64,000 nt of DNA from Phylloscopus collybita (GCA_027886175.1 JAJNNQ010000023.1:69501-133500); one strand, 5' to 3'. Shown: positions 1 to 8,669, counted from the first letter of the stretch. Notes: generated from the sequence alone by a model not told the origin. Program-made: numbers and translations.

Positions 1-530
1 TCGATCGTCGAGCAATCGATCAAGGCATTATGAGTCGATCGTCGAGCAATCGATCAAGGCATTACGAGCCGATCGTCGAGCAATCGATCAAGGCATTACG
101 AGTCGATCGTCGAGCAATCGATCAAGGCATTATGAGTCGATCGTCGAGCAATCGATCAAGGCATTACGAGCCGATCGTCGAGCAATCGATCAAGGCATTA
201 CGAGCCGATCGTCGAGCAATCGATCAAGGCATTACGAGCCGATCATCGAGCAATCGATCCAGGCATTACGACTCGAGCGTCGAGCAATCGATCCAGGCAT
301 TACGACTCGAGCGTCGAGCAATCGATCCAGGTGTGATCAATCGAGCGTCGAGCAATCGATCCAGGCATTATGAGTTGAGCGCCGAGCAATCGTCCCAGAC
401 ATTATAAGTCACGCGCCAAGCAATCGATCCTGGCTGATCAATCGAGCGCCAAGTAATCGATCAAGGATGGCAAATCGAGCGCAGAGCAATGGATCGGGGA
501 GGGGCAATCGAGTGCAGAGGGATGGATCGG
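1..530. repeat. 34-bp tandem satellite, decaying rightwards
   Basis: About 15-16 head-to-tail copies of a 34-bp unit start at 1, 35, 69, 103, 137, 171, 205, 239, 273, 307, 341, 375, 409 and then about 442, 475 and 508. The core reads cgagcaatcgatcaaggc with CpG-rich cgatcgtcg. The left copies are nearly identical. From about 240 onwards they diverge (atcaagg becomes atccagg, cgatcg becomes cgagcg), and by about 500 they merge into G-rich DNA. The array is cut by the left window edge, so its full length is unknown. The open frame through it (30-407) is a by-product of the repeat. Confidence 0.95.
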
Positions 531-1089
531 GGAGGGGCACTGAAGGTGACAAAAATTGGGGGGTCGGGGGGAAGGGAGGGGGGCGGGGAGGAGGGAGGGG
601 GCCCGGGATTTTTGGGGGGATTTTGGGATTTGGGGGGGGGCCAGAGTTCTGAAATTTCACCCCCCCCCAAGAAAAGGCGACATCCCCCCAAAAATAATGA
701 GGAAATTTTATTTATTTGTTTATTTATTTATTTTTGTACTGCACCGCCCCCCCCTTCCCCTCCCCCTTCCCCCCCCCTCCCCCACCCTCACAAAAAAGAG
801 GGGAGGGGTCCGGGGTGGGGGAGGGGTTCAGAGGCAACGCTGGTGGTGGGGGAGGGGCCCCAGGTGCATCCTGGGTGGGTTGGGGGGTCCCAGGCAGGGA
901 TGGGCCGGGACTGACCAGTTGGAACTGGTTTGAACTGGGATGGACTAGGACTGGCTGGGACCAACCGGTTTAAACTGGTTTGACCCACCCAGTCTGGGCC
1001 GGTCTGAGCTGGGGGCTTTGTGGGGGGTCCAAGGCCGCTCGTGGCGTTTTTGGGGTTTTTTTGGTTTTTTTTGTTTCAAAACCTGCAAA
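531..1089. repeat. G/C-skewed low-complexity DNA
   Basis: Long G runs (545-660) are followed by C runs (745-785), G-rich DNA again (800-900) and short degenerate repeats of 'aactggttt' and 'gggactgg' type (915-985). T-rich and G-rich runs lie just before the AKT2-side minisatellite. Several overlapping open frames on both strands have pure Gly/Pro/Arg composition, so no gene is supported. Confidence 0.8.
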
Positions 1090-1129
1090 AATCAGCTTGG
1101 GGGGGGTGGGGGGGTGGGGCCGGAGCACC

Positions 1130-1498
1130 TAGGGGGGGACAGGTGAGACAGGTGTGACCAGGTGTGACACGCACACACACACAGGTGAGCCCAGGTGTGA
1201 GACACACACACACAGGTGTGCCTAGGTGTGACACGCATACACACACAGGTGTGTCCAGATGAGCCCAGGTGTGTCCAGGTGTCCCCAGGCAGGACATGCA
1301 CACACACAGGTGTGACACACACGCACGAAAGGTGTGTCCAGGTGTGCCCAGGCGTGCCCAGGTGTGACACACATGCACGAAGGTGTGTCCAGGTGTGTCC
1401 AGGTGTGTCCAGGTGTGCCCAGATGTCCCTGGATGTCCCCAGGCGGGGCACACGCACACACAGATGTGTCCACGTATGTCCAGGTGTGCCCAGGTGTG
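1130..1498. repeat. CAGGTGTGTCC-type minisatellite with CA runs (AKT2 3' flank)
   Basis: Imperfect repeats of about 10 bp (caggtgtgtc, caggtgtgcc, caggtgtgac) are interspersed with (CA)n and (ACGC) runs. The tract runs right up to the AKT2 stop codon at 1499-1501. It therefore occupies what would be the AKT2 3' untranslated region or immediate downstream flank. I see no AATAAA-type polyadenylation signal on the minus strand here. Confidence 0.9.
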
Positions 1499-1578
1499 TC
1501 ACTCCCGGATGGTGGCTGAGTAGGAGAATTGCGGGAAATGCGTCCGGTGGTCACGGTCCAGGGAGTCCAGGTGGTCAC
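1499..1578 (-). CDS. AKT2: AKT2 terminal coding exon (C-terminal hydrophobic motif)
   Basis: On the minus strand this is an 80-nt exon: an acceptor (ccccag, bases 1579-1584), a split codon, 25 codons and a TGA stop at 1501-1499. It encodes DHLDSLDRDHRTHFPQFSYS followed by ATIRE. FPQFSYS is the AGC-kinase hydrophobic motif, whose serine is the mTORC2 site in AKT proteins (Ser474 in human AKT2). The ending SATIRE resembles AKT2 (SASIRE) and not AKT1 (SASGTA) or AKT3 (SASGRE). Joined to the exon at 1782-1884 it gives PPERC-DHLD, the same length as the human AKT2 tail. There is no frameshift or stop. The minisatellite immediately downstream is unusual for a 3' UTR. Confidence 0.93.
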
Positions 1579-1781
1579 CTGGGGATGGACAGGTGGGACA
1601 GATGAGGGGAGAGTTGAGGGACAGGTGAGGGCACAGGTGTGCCAGGTCAGCTCACATCTCTCAGGTGAAGTGATGGTGATGGACAGGTAAGGGGACAGGG
1701 AGCTCAGGTGAGGCTCAGGTAAGGGGACAGGGGTCTCAGGGGAGGCTCAGGTAAGGGCACAGGTGTGTCAGGTGAGCTCAC
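1579..1781 (-). repeat. AKT2 last intron, built of short GC-rich repeats
   Basis: This 203-bp intron has good splice sites on the minus strand (donor gtgagc at 1781-1776, acceptor ccccag). It consists of repeats such as caggtaaggggacag and ctcaggtgaggctcag. Bases 1647-1682 are an imperfect copy of the 3' end and donor of the neighbouring exon (1771-1807), so the intron carries a decoy splice donor. Confidence 0.85.
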
Positions 1782-1884
1782 ATCTCTCAGGTGGGGTGAC
1801 GGTGATGCTCTGCGCCGTGAACTCCTCGTCGAAGTAGCGCGTGTCCACCTCCAACGTCACCTGCAGCTGGAAGGGCGGCACCAG
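1782..1884 (-). CDS. AKT2: AKT2 penultimate coding exon (AGC-kinase C-tail with turn motif)
   Basis: This is a 103-nt minus-strand exon, acceptor cccccag and donor AGAT|gtgagc. It encodes [20 protein letters not shown] then [14 protein letters not shown] plus one base of the next codon. This is the AKT C-terminal extension: [12 protein letters not shown] is nearly invariant in AKT kinases, and TPPE corresponds to the turn-motif threonine (TPPD in human AKT2, Thr451). The codon phase agrees with both flanking exons. The few substitutions against human AKT2 (QLQVTLE for KPQVTSE) look like ordinary divergence rather than decay. Confidence 0.95.
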
Positions 1885-2076
1885 CTGGGGGGGAGGAGAG
1901 GGGACACTCACAGGTGCGTCCAGGTGGAGTTACCAGGTGAGCCCAGGTGTGACACACACACACACAGGCGAGCCCAGGTGTGACACACACACACACAGGT
2001 GAGCCCAGGTGTGCCCAGGTGTGACACACATGCACACACGGCCGGGGGGGCGTGGCCGGGTGCATGGCCAGCTCAC
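1885..2076 (-). repeat. AKT2 intron filled with CAGGTGTGACACACA minisatellite
   Basis: A 192-bp intron lies between two well-formed minus-strand splice sites (donor gtgagc at 2076-2071, acceptor cccccag). Most of it is the same caggtgagcccaggtgtgac plus (CA)n repeat seen downstream of the gene, so one minisatellite family has colonised the introns and flank together. Confidence 0.85.
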
Positions 2077-2164
2077 CTTTCTCTGCACCACATCCTGCCA
2101 GTCGATGCCGGCGAAGTAGCGATGCTGCATCACCTCCCGGGTGTCGCCGGGGCCGCCGCCCAGC
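2077..2164 (-). CDS. AKT2: AKT2 coding exon for the end of the kinase domain
   Basis: This is an 88-nt minus-strand exon, acceptor ctgtgcag and donor AAAG|gtgagc. It encodes (R)[19 protein letters not shown] then [15 protein letters not shown] is the conserved start of the last kinase-lobe helix region in AKT (human AKT2 QRLGGGPSDAKEVMEHRFF), and INWQDVVQKK is matched residue for residue with conservative changes. The exon starts in phase 2, so an upstream exon ending in a partial Arg codon is required. I cannot find that exon, which should also carry the T-loop and APE motif, between here and the telomeric array at 10.8 kb. The three exons may be the 3' end of a gene whose body is elsewhere, or a translocated fragment. 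Confidence 0.95.
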
Positions 2165-2431
2165 CTGCACAGGTGAGCACAGGTGAGCACAGGCAATGGG
2201 GACAGGTGAGCACAGGTGTGTCCCACTTGTGTCCGTGTGTGTCCAGGTGTGTGTCAGTATACATGGGTAGCCCACGTGTGTCCCACGTGTGTGTGGGTGT
2301 GCCCAGGTGTGCCCAGGTGTGTGTGGGTGTATCCCAGGTGTATCCAGGTGTACACAGGTGTGCCCAGGTGTATCCCAGGTGTATCCAGGTGTGTGTGGGT
2401 GTATCCCAGGTGTGCCAAGGTGGCTGGGGCA
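2165..2431. repeat. Minisatellite continuing upstream of the AKT2 exons
   Basis: Repeats of aggtgtatcc, aggtgtgccc and aggtgtgtgtgggtgtatccc run to about 2425, where they stop abruptly against unrelated GC-rich sequence. If AKT2 were complete this would be its next intron; here it marks the edge of AKT2-associated DNA. Confidence 0.9.
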
Positions 2432-2434
2432 CTG

Positions 2435-2469
2435 CTTGACGTTTCCAAGACGGCGGCAAAAAGGGCGGG
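2435..2469 (-). repeat. 35-bp inverted copy of the array sequence at 9690-9724
   Basis: These 35 bases (cttgacgtttccaagacggc...) are the exact reverse complement of 9690-9724 in the YY1-rich array. They sit directly at the junction between the AKT2 minisatellite and the direct-orientation segment that starts near 2497. This places an inversion breakpoint within about 60 bp. Confidence 0.85.
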
Positions 2470-2496
2470 AAAAAAAAGATACAAAAGACCCACAAG

Positions 2497-3402
2497 CTCA
2501 CAGTCCGGGGCGGCCACGCGCATCGGGTTGGGCTGAGGGAGAGCGCTGCAGTACCGCGCTCTGTCCACACGGTGGCAGCACTGCGCCCGATCTCAGCCCT
2601 GGGTCGGGGACAGGCAGAGAGCGGAGGCAAAAAAGGCGTCCAAAAATCCCCTTCCAAACATTCTCTGAATTAAATGCCACAAAAGTCTCCCAACCACAAC
2701 TACAAGAACCCTGTCACCAATGAAATTCAAACCAAAAAAAGTCTTTATTTTAGGTTATATTTCCAAAATTTTAATCATTTTTTATTTTTATATTGCTATT
2801 TATCATTACAATTTATCTTTGATATTCCTATCTATATTATATCTCATATATTATATGCAACATGTAATATGATATTGTCTTTATATAATTGATAATATTT
2901 TTTCGGTTTATATTTCTATTTTTAGAATTTATATTGTTCCATTTCTGTACTTTTTTAAATTTGTGTTTATGTTATTTTAAATTTATTTATGATATTTTAA
3001 ATGATATGAATTCATTAACCTAACACAGCAGAAGAACAATTATTTACAATTAAAATGGCGTGGTTTTCCAAGGGGTAAAGATTTCATTTTCATTAAAATA
3101 ATATTGGCATATTTTCTCTTTTCCTGTTTTTTCGGGAGGTGGGCTGTTTTTCGGGGGGTTTGCTTTGGGGTGTTTTTGTTTGCTTTGGTTTGGATTTCTC
3201 TGTTAGTAAACAATGAGGTTGGGAGAGTTACAACATAAAATGCCTACCTGGTTTTACGGCTGTCTCTGAAATCCACCTTGACACCAAGCTACTGCTGGTG
3301 ATGCTGGACGTGGGTAGGATGAGCCCTGCTGTTGGGGGTTCCAAAGAAAAACACGGCACCGCCCGCGTTCAGGTTTTTTAATGGAGCAGAAAAGGCAGAG
3401 GT
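2497..3402. repeat. Segmental duplication, copy 1 (partner 9738-10817)
   Basis: The segment begins with ctcacagtccgggg and ends with gcagaggttttg. It matches 9738-10817 along its whole length with scattered substitutions and small indels. The left third is GC-rich (ctgcagtaccgcgctctg, cacggtggcagcactg). The right two thirds are AT-rich, from tctttattttagg to a run of T/A-rich DNA, then the shared tail aacacggcaccgcccgcgtt. This copy has one 93-bp unit where the partner has three. On the minus strand an AATAAA occurs at the start of the AT-rich part. No protein is recognisable; the element family is not known to me. Confidence 0.93.
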
Positions 3403-3960
3403 TTTGCTGCCTGCACTCTCAACCCGATCCCGACGTCCCGTGGCCATGGGTGTCGTTCTTCAGCTCCTTTCCTGCCAACAGCCAAACTTCCAGACACTCA
3501 GGGCAAGAAAGAGTAATGGGGAAAAAAAAATAAAGGAAGAAAGGAAACATGAAAAAATAAAATAAAATAGAAATAAAAATTTAAAAATAAAATAAATTTG
3601 AAAGTAATAAAAATATAGTAAAAATTATAAAAAGAAAAATATGATAAATAAAATAAAAAATTAAAAATACAAAACTAAAACAAAGCAAGTAAAAAATAAT
3701 ATATAAAATTAAAAAATTAAAGATATTAAAAATAAATTTAAAAAAGAAAAGGAATTAAAAAAATAAAAAGCTAAAATAAAAATAAAATTAGAGGGAATAA
3801 AACATAAAAACATTTTAAAAATACAGAATAAGAAACAAAATAACATGAAGAAATAAAACACAATAAAATCAAAATATAGCATTAAAAAAACCCAAAATCA
3901 AAAAAGCAATAAATAAAAAATAAAATAAACAATACATAGAATAAAAGACAAAATTAAATA
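3403..3960. repeat. AT-rich low-complexity tract
   Basis: After about 100 bp of unassigned sequence, 3515-3960 is almost pure A/T: repeated aaataaaa, taaaaat and aaaattaaa words with A on the plus strand. No coding signal. Confidence 0.85.
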
Positions 3961-5086
3961 AATGCAGCTCTCCCCTCATGCCATTGCCTAACACAGCTCC
4001 TGGATTCTGCAGGGGTAGGGAAAACAAACCCTGTGCTTCCCAGCAAGTAAAGCTTTCTAGGCAATCCCCAGTTTTGCTTGGAAACAGATTCTGTTTGAGT
4101 GGAAAGCTCACTTTGGATGAACATCCAAATGTGCCAAGCCAGGAAAGAACTACCCCATTGTGTCCAAGGAACAGCAATTAGGCCGTTTAGGATTTACATT
4201 TTAATGGGATTTTAATGGGATAGGTAAAAATGCAGTACCCTTAACTGAGATGAATTATGGCAAAAAAAAAAAAACCACTTAGCAAGTTGGCTGGTGCTGA
4301 ACAATTGGGGTTTACCAACAGGAATTTGGTAAATGTCCTTGGAAAAGTGCCCTACGATGCAGCAAAACTCCAACTAGGACGGAAAACTGGCATTTGCAAA
4401 CATCCCCCCCCAAACTGCCCCATATATTTTTTGTATATAAAAAAAAACTTAACAAAACCAATACTCTTAAAAATCCTTTCACTAAACACATAAAAGATCC
4501 TACAAAAATAACTAGTAATATAAAGTCATGCAATTAATACTTTAAAATATTATGGATCTACTTACTTGGCTACTTGCTTGAAAACAAAAAAACCCAAATC
4601 TTTACATCTCCTTTTAAAACTCTTAAAAACACCCTATTCTTTTATTATTTGAGAATTTTACTTCTACGATGAACCTGAGAGAACTGGATTTCCTTCAGCA
4701 CTGGATGGTAGTTCTCTTGTAATTATGATCTGATCAGTATAACCAAGGGAAATATAAAAGACAAAAGAGGTTAATGCACATTGTCTGTTTGGTAGGGTAC
4801 AATAAATTAGCTAACATACAGCCAACTTACGGGTGTCACCTTAGAAAAAAGCCTTGAACACAAGTGAAAAAAACCCTCGAGAATAGAACTTTAGCTTTTT
4901 ATGTTTGTAAAACAGTCATTTGGAAGCCCATTCTCTTTTCGGCTGTGAAAAAAATAAAAGTAGGAAAGTTAAAAAAAAAGCAGAGAAGTTAAACAGAGAA
5001 AGCTCTTTTTCCAGAATTTTTGAATTATTTGAGTCTTTTCAGTTTATTATTGCTCAGTTCTGTTTTGAAATTCAACTTGGTCTCAC
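3961..5086. other. No recognisable gene
   Basis: Ordinary AT-rich sequence with short A runs (for example 4262-4274). On the minus strand 4660-4710 reads ELPSSAEGNPVLSGSS then a stop. It could be a terminal exon belonging with the exon-like pieces to its right, but it has no family match I can name. Confidence 0.4.
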
Positions 5087-5153
5087 CTGATTCAGGTCTT
5101 CTCTGCGCTTGCTGATGCTGGGTCAGATTTGCAGCTTGAGTTGTTTGTGATAC
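5087..5153 (-). other. Exon-like 67-bp block, unassigned
   Basis: On the minus strand an acceptor (ttttccag) and a donor (gtgaga) bracket 67 nt that are open in the frame VSQTTQAANLTQHQQAQRRP. The Gln-rich composition and clean splice sites suggest a real or former exon of the same minus-strand gene as the SYCP1-like blocks. However, I cannot align this peptide to SYCP1, so the assignment is open. Confidence 0.3.
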
Positions 5154-5600
5154 CTGGAAAAAGCATCCCTCTTGTTGTGGTTAAAGAACTGTTCTTTCCA
5201 TTTTTTTGCAATTGTGATATCACACCTCTTTAACACTAGTTCTTCTTTACTTCATAAACAGCAGTTTCACAACTTAAACACTGTCACTTTGAACTTGGAC
5301 TCAAAGTCAAAGAAACACATCTTACTCATGACTGGGTATAAATTTTGCCAAAAAAATCTACATTGCCTTTTCTCCTCCTTTTATTACACCTTTTTAAACA
5401 TTCATTTCCTTATTATCAAACACTTTGCCTCATTCTAGACAAGCATTAGCAATTCACTTTTGAACACCTCTGTGTAGATGCCCCCAATGTAGATGAAGAC
5501 ATCCAATTACATTTCTCACCTGTCAGATGAGATCTAGGGCCAGCAGAAAATATTTTTATGACTGCCTAGCTCATTTTTTTTGCCTTTTTACAAGCCTTAC

Positions 5601-5661
5601 CCAGTTCAGCAGATTTATTTTGGAGCTCCAAGGTAAGCAGCTTGGACTCGTCTTCACATTT
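5601..5661 (-). pseudogene. SYCP1: SYCP1-like coiled-coil exon fragment
   Basis: The minus strand, ending at donor G|gtaagg (5600-5595), encodes KCEDESKLLTLELQNKSAEL. This aligns with the SYCP1 coiled-coil segment KNEDQLKILTMELQKKSSEL at about 14 of 20 residues. SYCP1 forms the transverse filaments of the meiotic synaptonemal complex. The best acceptor (tttctcag, ending at 5669) would put an in-frame TGA at 5667-5665 before the conserved block. A weaker acceptor (gaaag) would avoid it. About 120 residues of human SYCP1 that should lie between this and the block at 6401 are not recognisable. Decayed gene fragment favoured; a fast-evolving real gene is possible. Confidence 0.6.
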
Positions 5662-6178
5662 CTTTCACCTGAGAAAAGGGTAATTTTAAAAGCCCAAATG
5701 TAAGTACAAAGCACTGCATTTGAAACTTCAAGGACAATAAGACAGTCTTACCACAAGCACGTTCAAAACACTGACCTTTCAATAAGCAGGTGATGTATCT
5801 GCCTGCAACACAGAACAAATTTAACTCGTACAGCTTTGGAACACTAGGCATAAAAGTAAACAAATACATACTTACAGAAATCTGTATTTCTTAAAGGCAG
5901 AATTATGGAAGCTGGAGGGGGCAAAAACTGACTTTTTACAGACCAATATCAACCATCACAAATAAAAAAAATAACCTACATTAAATTCTCTGCATTTAGA
6001 CCACTGTATCAAAAAACCCTCTAAATTTTTAAATAAACTAATTACATGAAATAAGTATTGATCTCTTGACCGCACTTCACAGACAACTTTGAGTGACTGT
6101 TTGAAAAACAAGGTTCCAAATTTGGCCCAGTGGAACAGCAACAGGAGGGGCCAGGCAGTGAATACAGGCAGGGTATTA
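5662..6178. other. No recognisable gene (intron-like)
   Basis: AT-rich DNA between SYCP1-like blocks. On the minus strand a tight acceptor/donor pair (gttgcag ... gtcagtg, around 5775-5805) brackets a 27-nt stretch. It is too short to assign. Confidence 0.35.
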
Positions 6179-6257
6179 AATGAATAAAAATGAATACAAA
6201 TTAATAAAAATGAATACAAATGAATACAAATGAATACAAATGAATACAAATGAATAA
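6179..6257. repeat. 10-bp minisatellite (tgaatacaaa)n
   Basis: About eight tandem copies of tgaatacaaa, with tgaataaaaa variants, in the intron-like DNA next to the SYCP1-like blocks. Confidence 0.95.
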
Positions 6258-6400
6258 AAGAGGATCCCAGTGTCTCAGTGTGGCCTGCTCACCATTCCTG
6301 CACTCCACATCTGTCTGCCCTGGCAGTGCATGTGTAACTGAAGTTATGAAGTACAAAACTGTTGAGCCAGGAGCACAAACACAATAAATAGAATTCTCAC

Positions 6401-6468
6401 ATTTGAAACTAATTTCCAATCTGTTGTTCTCCGCTTGCAACCGAAGCTCTTCAAACGCCACTGTCATT
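6401..6468 (-). pseudogene. SYCP1: SYCP1-like coiled-coil exon fragment
   Basis: The minus strand encodes MTVAFEELRLQAENNRLEIS then FK before a donor (gtgaga). Human SYCP1 has MITAFEELRVQAENSRLEMHFK at the corresponding place, so 15 or more of 22 residues match. The acceptor (ttttggag) leaves a single A before ATG, so the exon needs two bases from upstream. The neighbouring block (6692-6750) ends on a whole codon, so direct splicing of the two shifts the frame. Read as a decayed or rearranged copy of SYCP1. Confidence 0.68.
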
Positions 6469-6691
6469 CTCCAAAAACAAAATTTCAGATTTGAAGTTCA
6501 GTACTGGAAACCCTGGAGGTTCTCCAGGGGCTGCTGCCAACCTCAGCCATTCAGAGGAATCACCAAGTAGGTGAAACAGAGTCCAGAAAGATGTTCTGGC
6601 ATGGACACAAACAGCATCTCAACATCAACGTGGAACTCAGCTCAGCACATCCACACAACTCACACTCCTTTGAACAAGCTAGGTCACTCAC

Positions 6692-6750
6692 TTCTACCTT
6701 GCTGTGAAGTTCCTCATACAATTGCCTCATTTCTTCTTTTTCCTCTTCAT
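6692..6750 (-). pseudogene. SYCP1: SYCP1-like coiled-coil exon fragment
   Basis: A 59-nt minus-strand block (acceptor ctttgatag, donor gtgagt) encodes DEEEKEEMRQLYEELHSKVE. It corresponds to the human SYCP1 stretch YEREETRQVYMDLNNNIEK that immediately precedes EKMITAFEEL, the segment found at 6401-6468. The order on the minus strand is therefore right. The heptad-like acidic/Leu pattern fits a coiled coil, but so would many proteins; the adjacency of the two blocks is the stronger argument. Confidence 0.55.
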
Positions 6751-7879
6751 CTATCAAAGCAAGAATGCACAAGAAATTTTTTTCTTTGGAAAACGAATGC
6801 CAGCTGTCCAAGTCATTGTGCTTAACCAGCATAATGAATTAAAAAAGGAATTATCAGCTCCTTTTCTTGTTAAATTATTCATTACGAAGCATGGTGCCAA
6901 AAGATAAAGAACCTAGGGAAAACGTGTATTTCATTGAAACATTAAGCAAGCTCAGCTTTTCAATGTCCTTCCCAATATAATTCTTTCTGTGGAAAGTGTC
7001 ATTCTGGATCAATTTCTGCAACCATATCAATAATTATGGCATTAGTGTTGTTGAATATTACTGTATCAAACTGTTAGCATTTGATAAACTGTACTGTAGG
7101 GCTCAGCAGTGAATTTCTTCCTATCAGCAGATACCAATGACCACAGAACTGTCATTATAAAGTTGCAACAACACTCCGTGTCCATGTTTTCCTTCTTTCA
7201 TTTTTATAATTGATACTATTTTTCCCTAAGAAATCAATTAAGAAGAGAACAACTACCAGAAAAAAACAGTACATCTATACACAAGTGTTTCTAAATTAGG
7301 CTAAAAAGAAACAGACACTTCTGAAGTCTCCAGGACCGAGTTAGTAAAATTTTAATGACTATAATAACAACTCTAAATTGAATATAAAGTAAAATTCCCC
7401 AATCAAGGACATGTTTGAAAACCTCAAGAATTTAAAACTTCCTTGGCTTGTTCAGTTTCGTGAGAAGACTTCCAGTTCCTCATTATTCCTTGGGGTATAA
7501 AAAAAGACCTTTTTTCCCCACAAACATGTGACTGCTGCAGACAGGAAATGACAGCTCTGGAAATTTGTTAAAGAGTGCTGGGAATTTAGAGGAGACTCTA
7601 CTGCCTAGAAACAGGCGTGGAGTGCCACTCAGTCTGGCTTCATATATTCACAGTATCTGGGTGGGACAGAGAACCTTCCCTGGCCTCACCAGGCTTCGCT
7701 TTGAATTTTGTGAGCCACTGAAAATTCACTGCTGATTTTAAGGGCTACATCCAGTCCACCTCAGCTGGAAAAATTTATATTCTTTCTCTATGAACAAAAC
7801 AAATTCCAACCTTCTCCCCTCTGCAAAACTTTCAAACAAACCACTAACAGAGACTCTTTCTAAGAAAACCTCCACTTAC
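6751..7879. other. No recognisable gene (intron-like)
   Basis: AT-rich single-copy-looking DNA between exon-like blocks. No repeat family or RNA gene identified. Confidence 0.35.
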
Positions 7880-7950
7880 CTTTCTGACACAAGCCCCATT
7901 TTCCAGCAATACCTCCAAATCTCTTTTTTTCTTCTTTAACACACTACAAC
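7880..7950 (-). other. Exon-like 71-bp block, unassigned
   Basis: A minus-strand block between an acceptor (aaatttag) and a strong donor (gtaagt) is open as CSVLKKKKRDLEVLLENGAC then VRK. Position and strand would suit an upstream exon of the SYCP1-like remnant, but similarity is marginal and its end phase does not fit the next block. The LEVLLENGA string also resembles an ankyrin repeat. Undecided. Confidence 0.25.
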
Positions 7951-8076
7951 CTAAATTTAAAATTAATAAAATGTTAATTAACTTTTTTAATATTTTGGTT
8001 TTCTTGCTAGATATTACATTTTTTTTATGATAAAAACTTCGAACTTGACATTTTTGCTATCATTATTTAAAGAAAA

Positions 8077-8560
8077 AATAATCCCAGAAGCCCCCAAACC
8101 CCCCAAACTGTGCAAAACCATCGCAGAAACCCCCGAATCATCCCCAAAACCCACCCCAACAATCCCCAAAACCCGCCCCCCGGAACCCCCAAACCCCCGA
8201 ACCATCCCCAAGCCCCCCCCTCGCAAATATCCCCCCAAACTGCCCCCAAAACCCAGCAAGCCCCAAAACCCCATTGAACCCCCCCAAATCCCCCCAAAGT
8301 TCCCCAAATCCTGTAGAGTCCCCCCAAATCCCCCCAAACCCCCCCAGCCCCACCCCGCCGTCCCTGCAGGCAGCATTTCCGGCCCCGCAGCGCCGTCACC
8401 GTCAGCAGCAGCGCGGGGCGGCACCCCCGGGACCCCTCGGGACCCCCCAAAAACCGCCGGAGACACCAAACCGCCCCCCCTCCCCACCCTGGAAACCCCA
8501 AAACTCCCCCGGAGACGCCGAAAAACCCCCCGAGCCCACCCAAAAGCAGAAAATTACTCC
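8077..8560. repeat. C-rich low-complexity tract (ccccaaa words)
   Basis: Repeated ccccaaaccccc, ccccccaaatcc and related words on the plus strand, with a more complex CpG-rich core at 8360-8450. Long open frames on both strands (Pro/Lys-rich and Gly/Trp-rich) come from the composition. The plus strand has blocks of the form C4-7 A3; the complementary G-rich strand could form quadruplexes. Confidence 0.85.
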
Positions 8561-8616
8561 CAACCGGCGCCGTGGTCAGGGTAGCGCGCAGGCAGCTAGT
8601 TAGTTGCACCCAGGGT

Positions 8617-8669
<53 letters not shown>

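Noticed and set aside
30..407. 125-codon open frame over the 34-bp satellite
   Set aside because: Produced by tandem repetition; the 34-bp unit cycles through three frames and gives a repeating peptide with no codon bias of a gene.
1..530. 34-bp repeats as a CRISPR array
   Set aside because: Units are directly head to tail with no unique spacers, and the DNA is vertebrate.
1076..2439. His/Thr/Val/Cys-rich frames of 100-175 codons on both strands
   Set aside because: Shadows of the CAGGTGTG minisatellite. The only supported coding segments are the three AKT2 exons.
8027..8609. Pro/Lys-rich plus-strand and Gly-rich minus-strand frames of 157-185 codons
   Set aside because: Composition effect of the C-rich tract; no splice or start signals, no recognisable protein.
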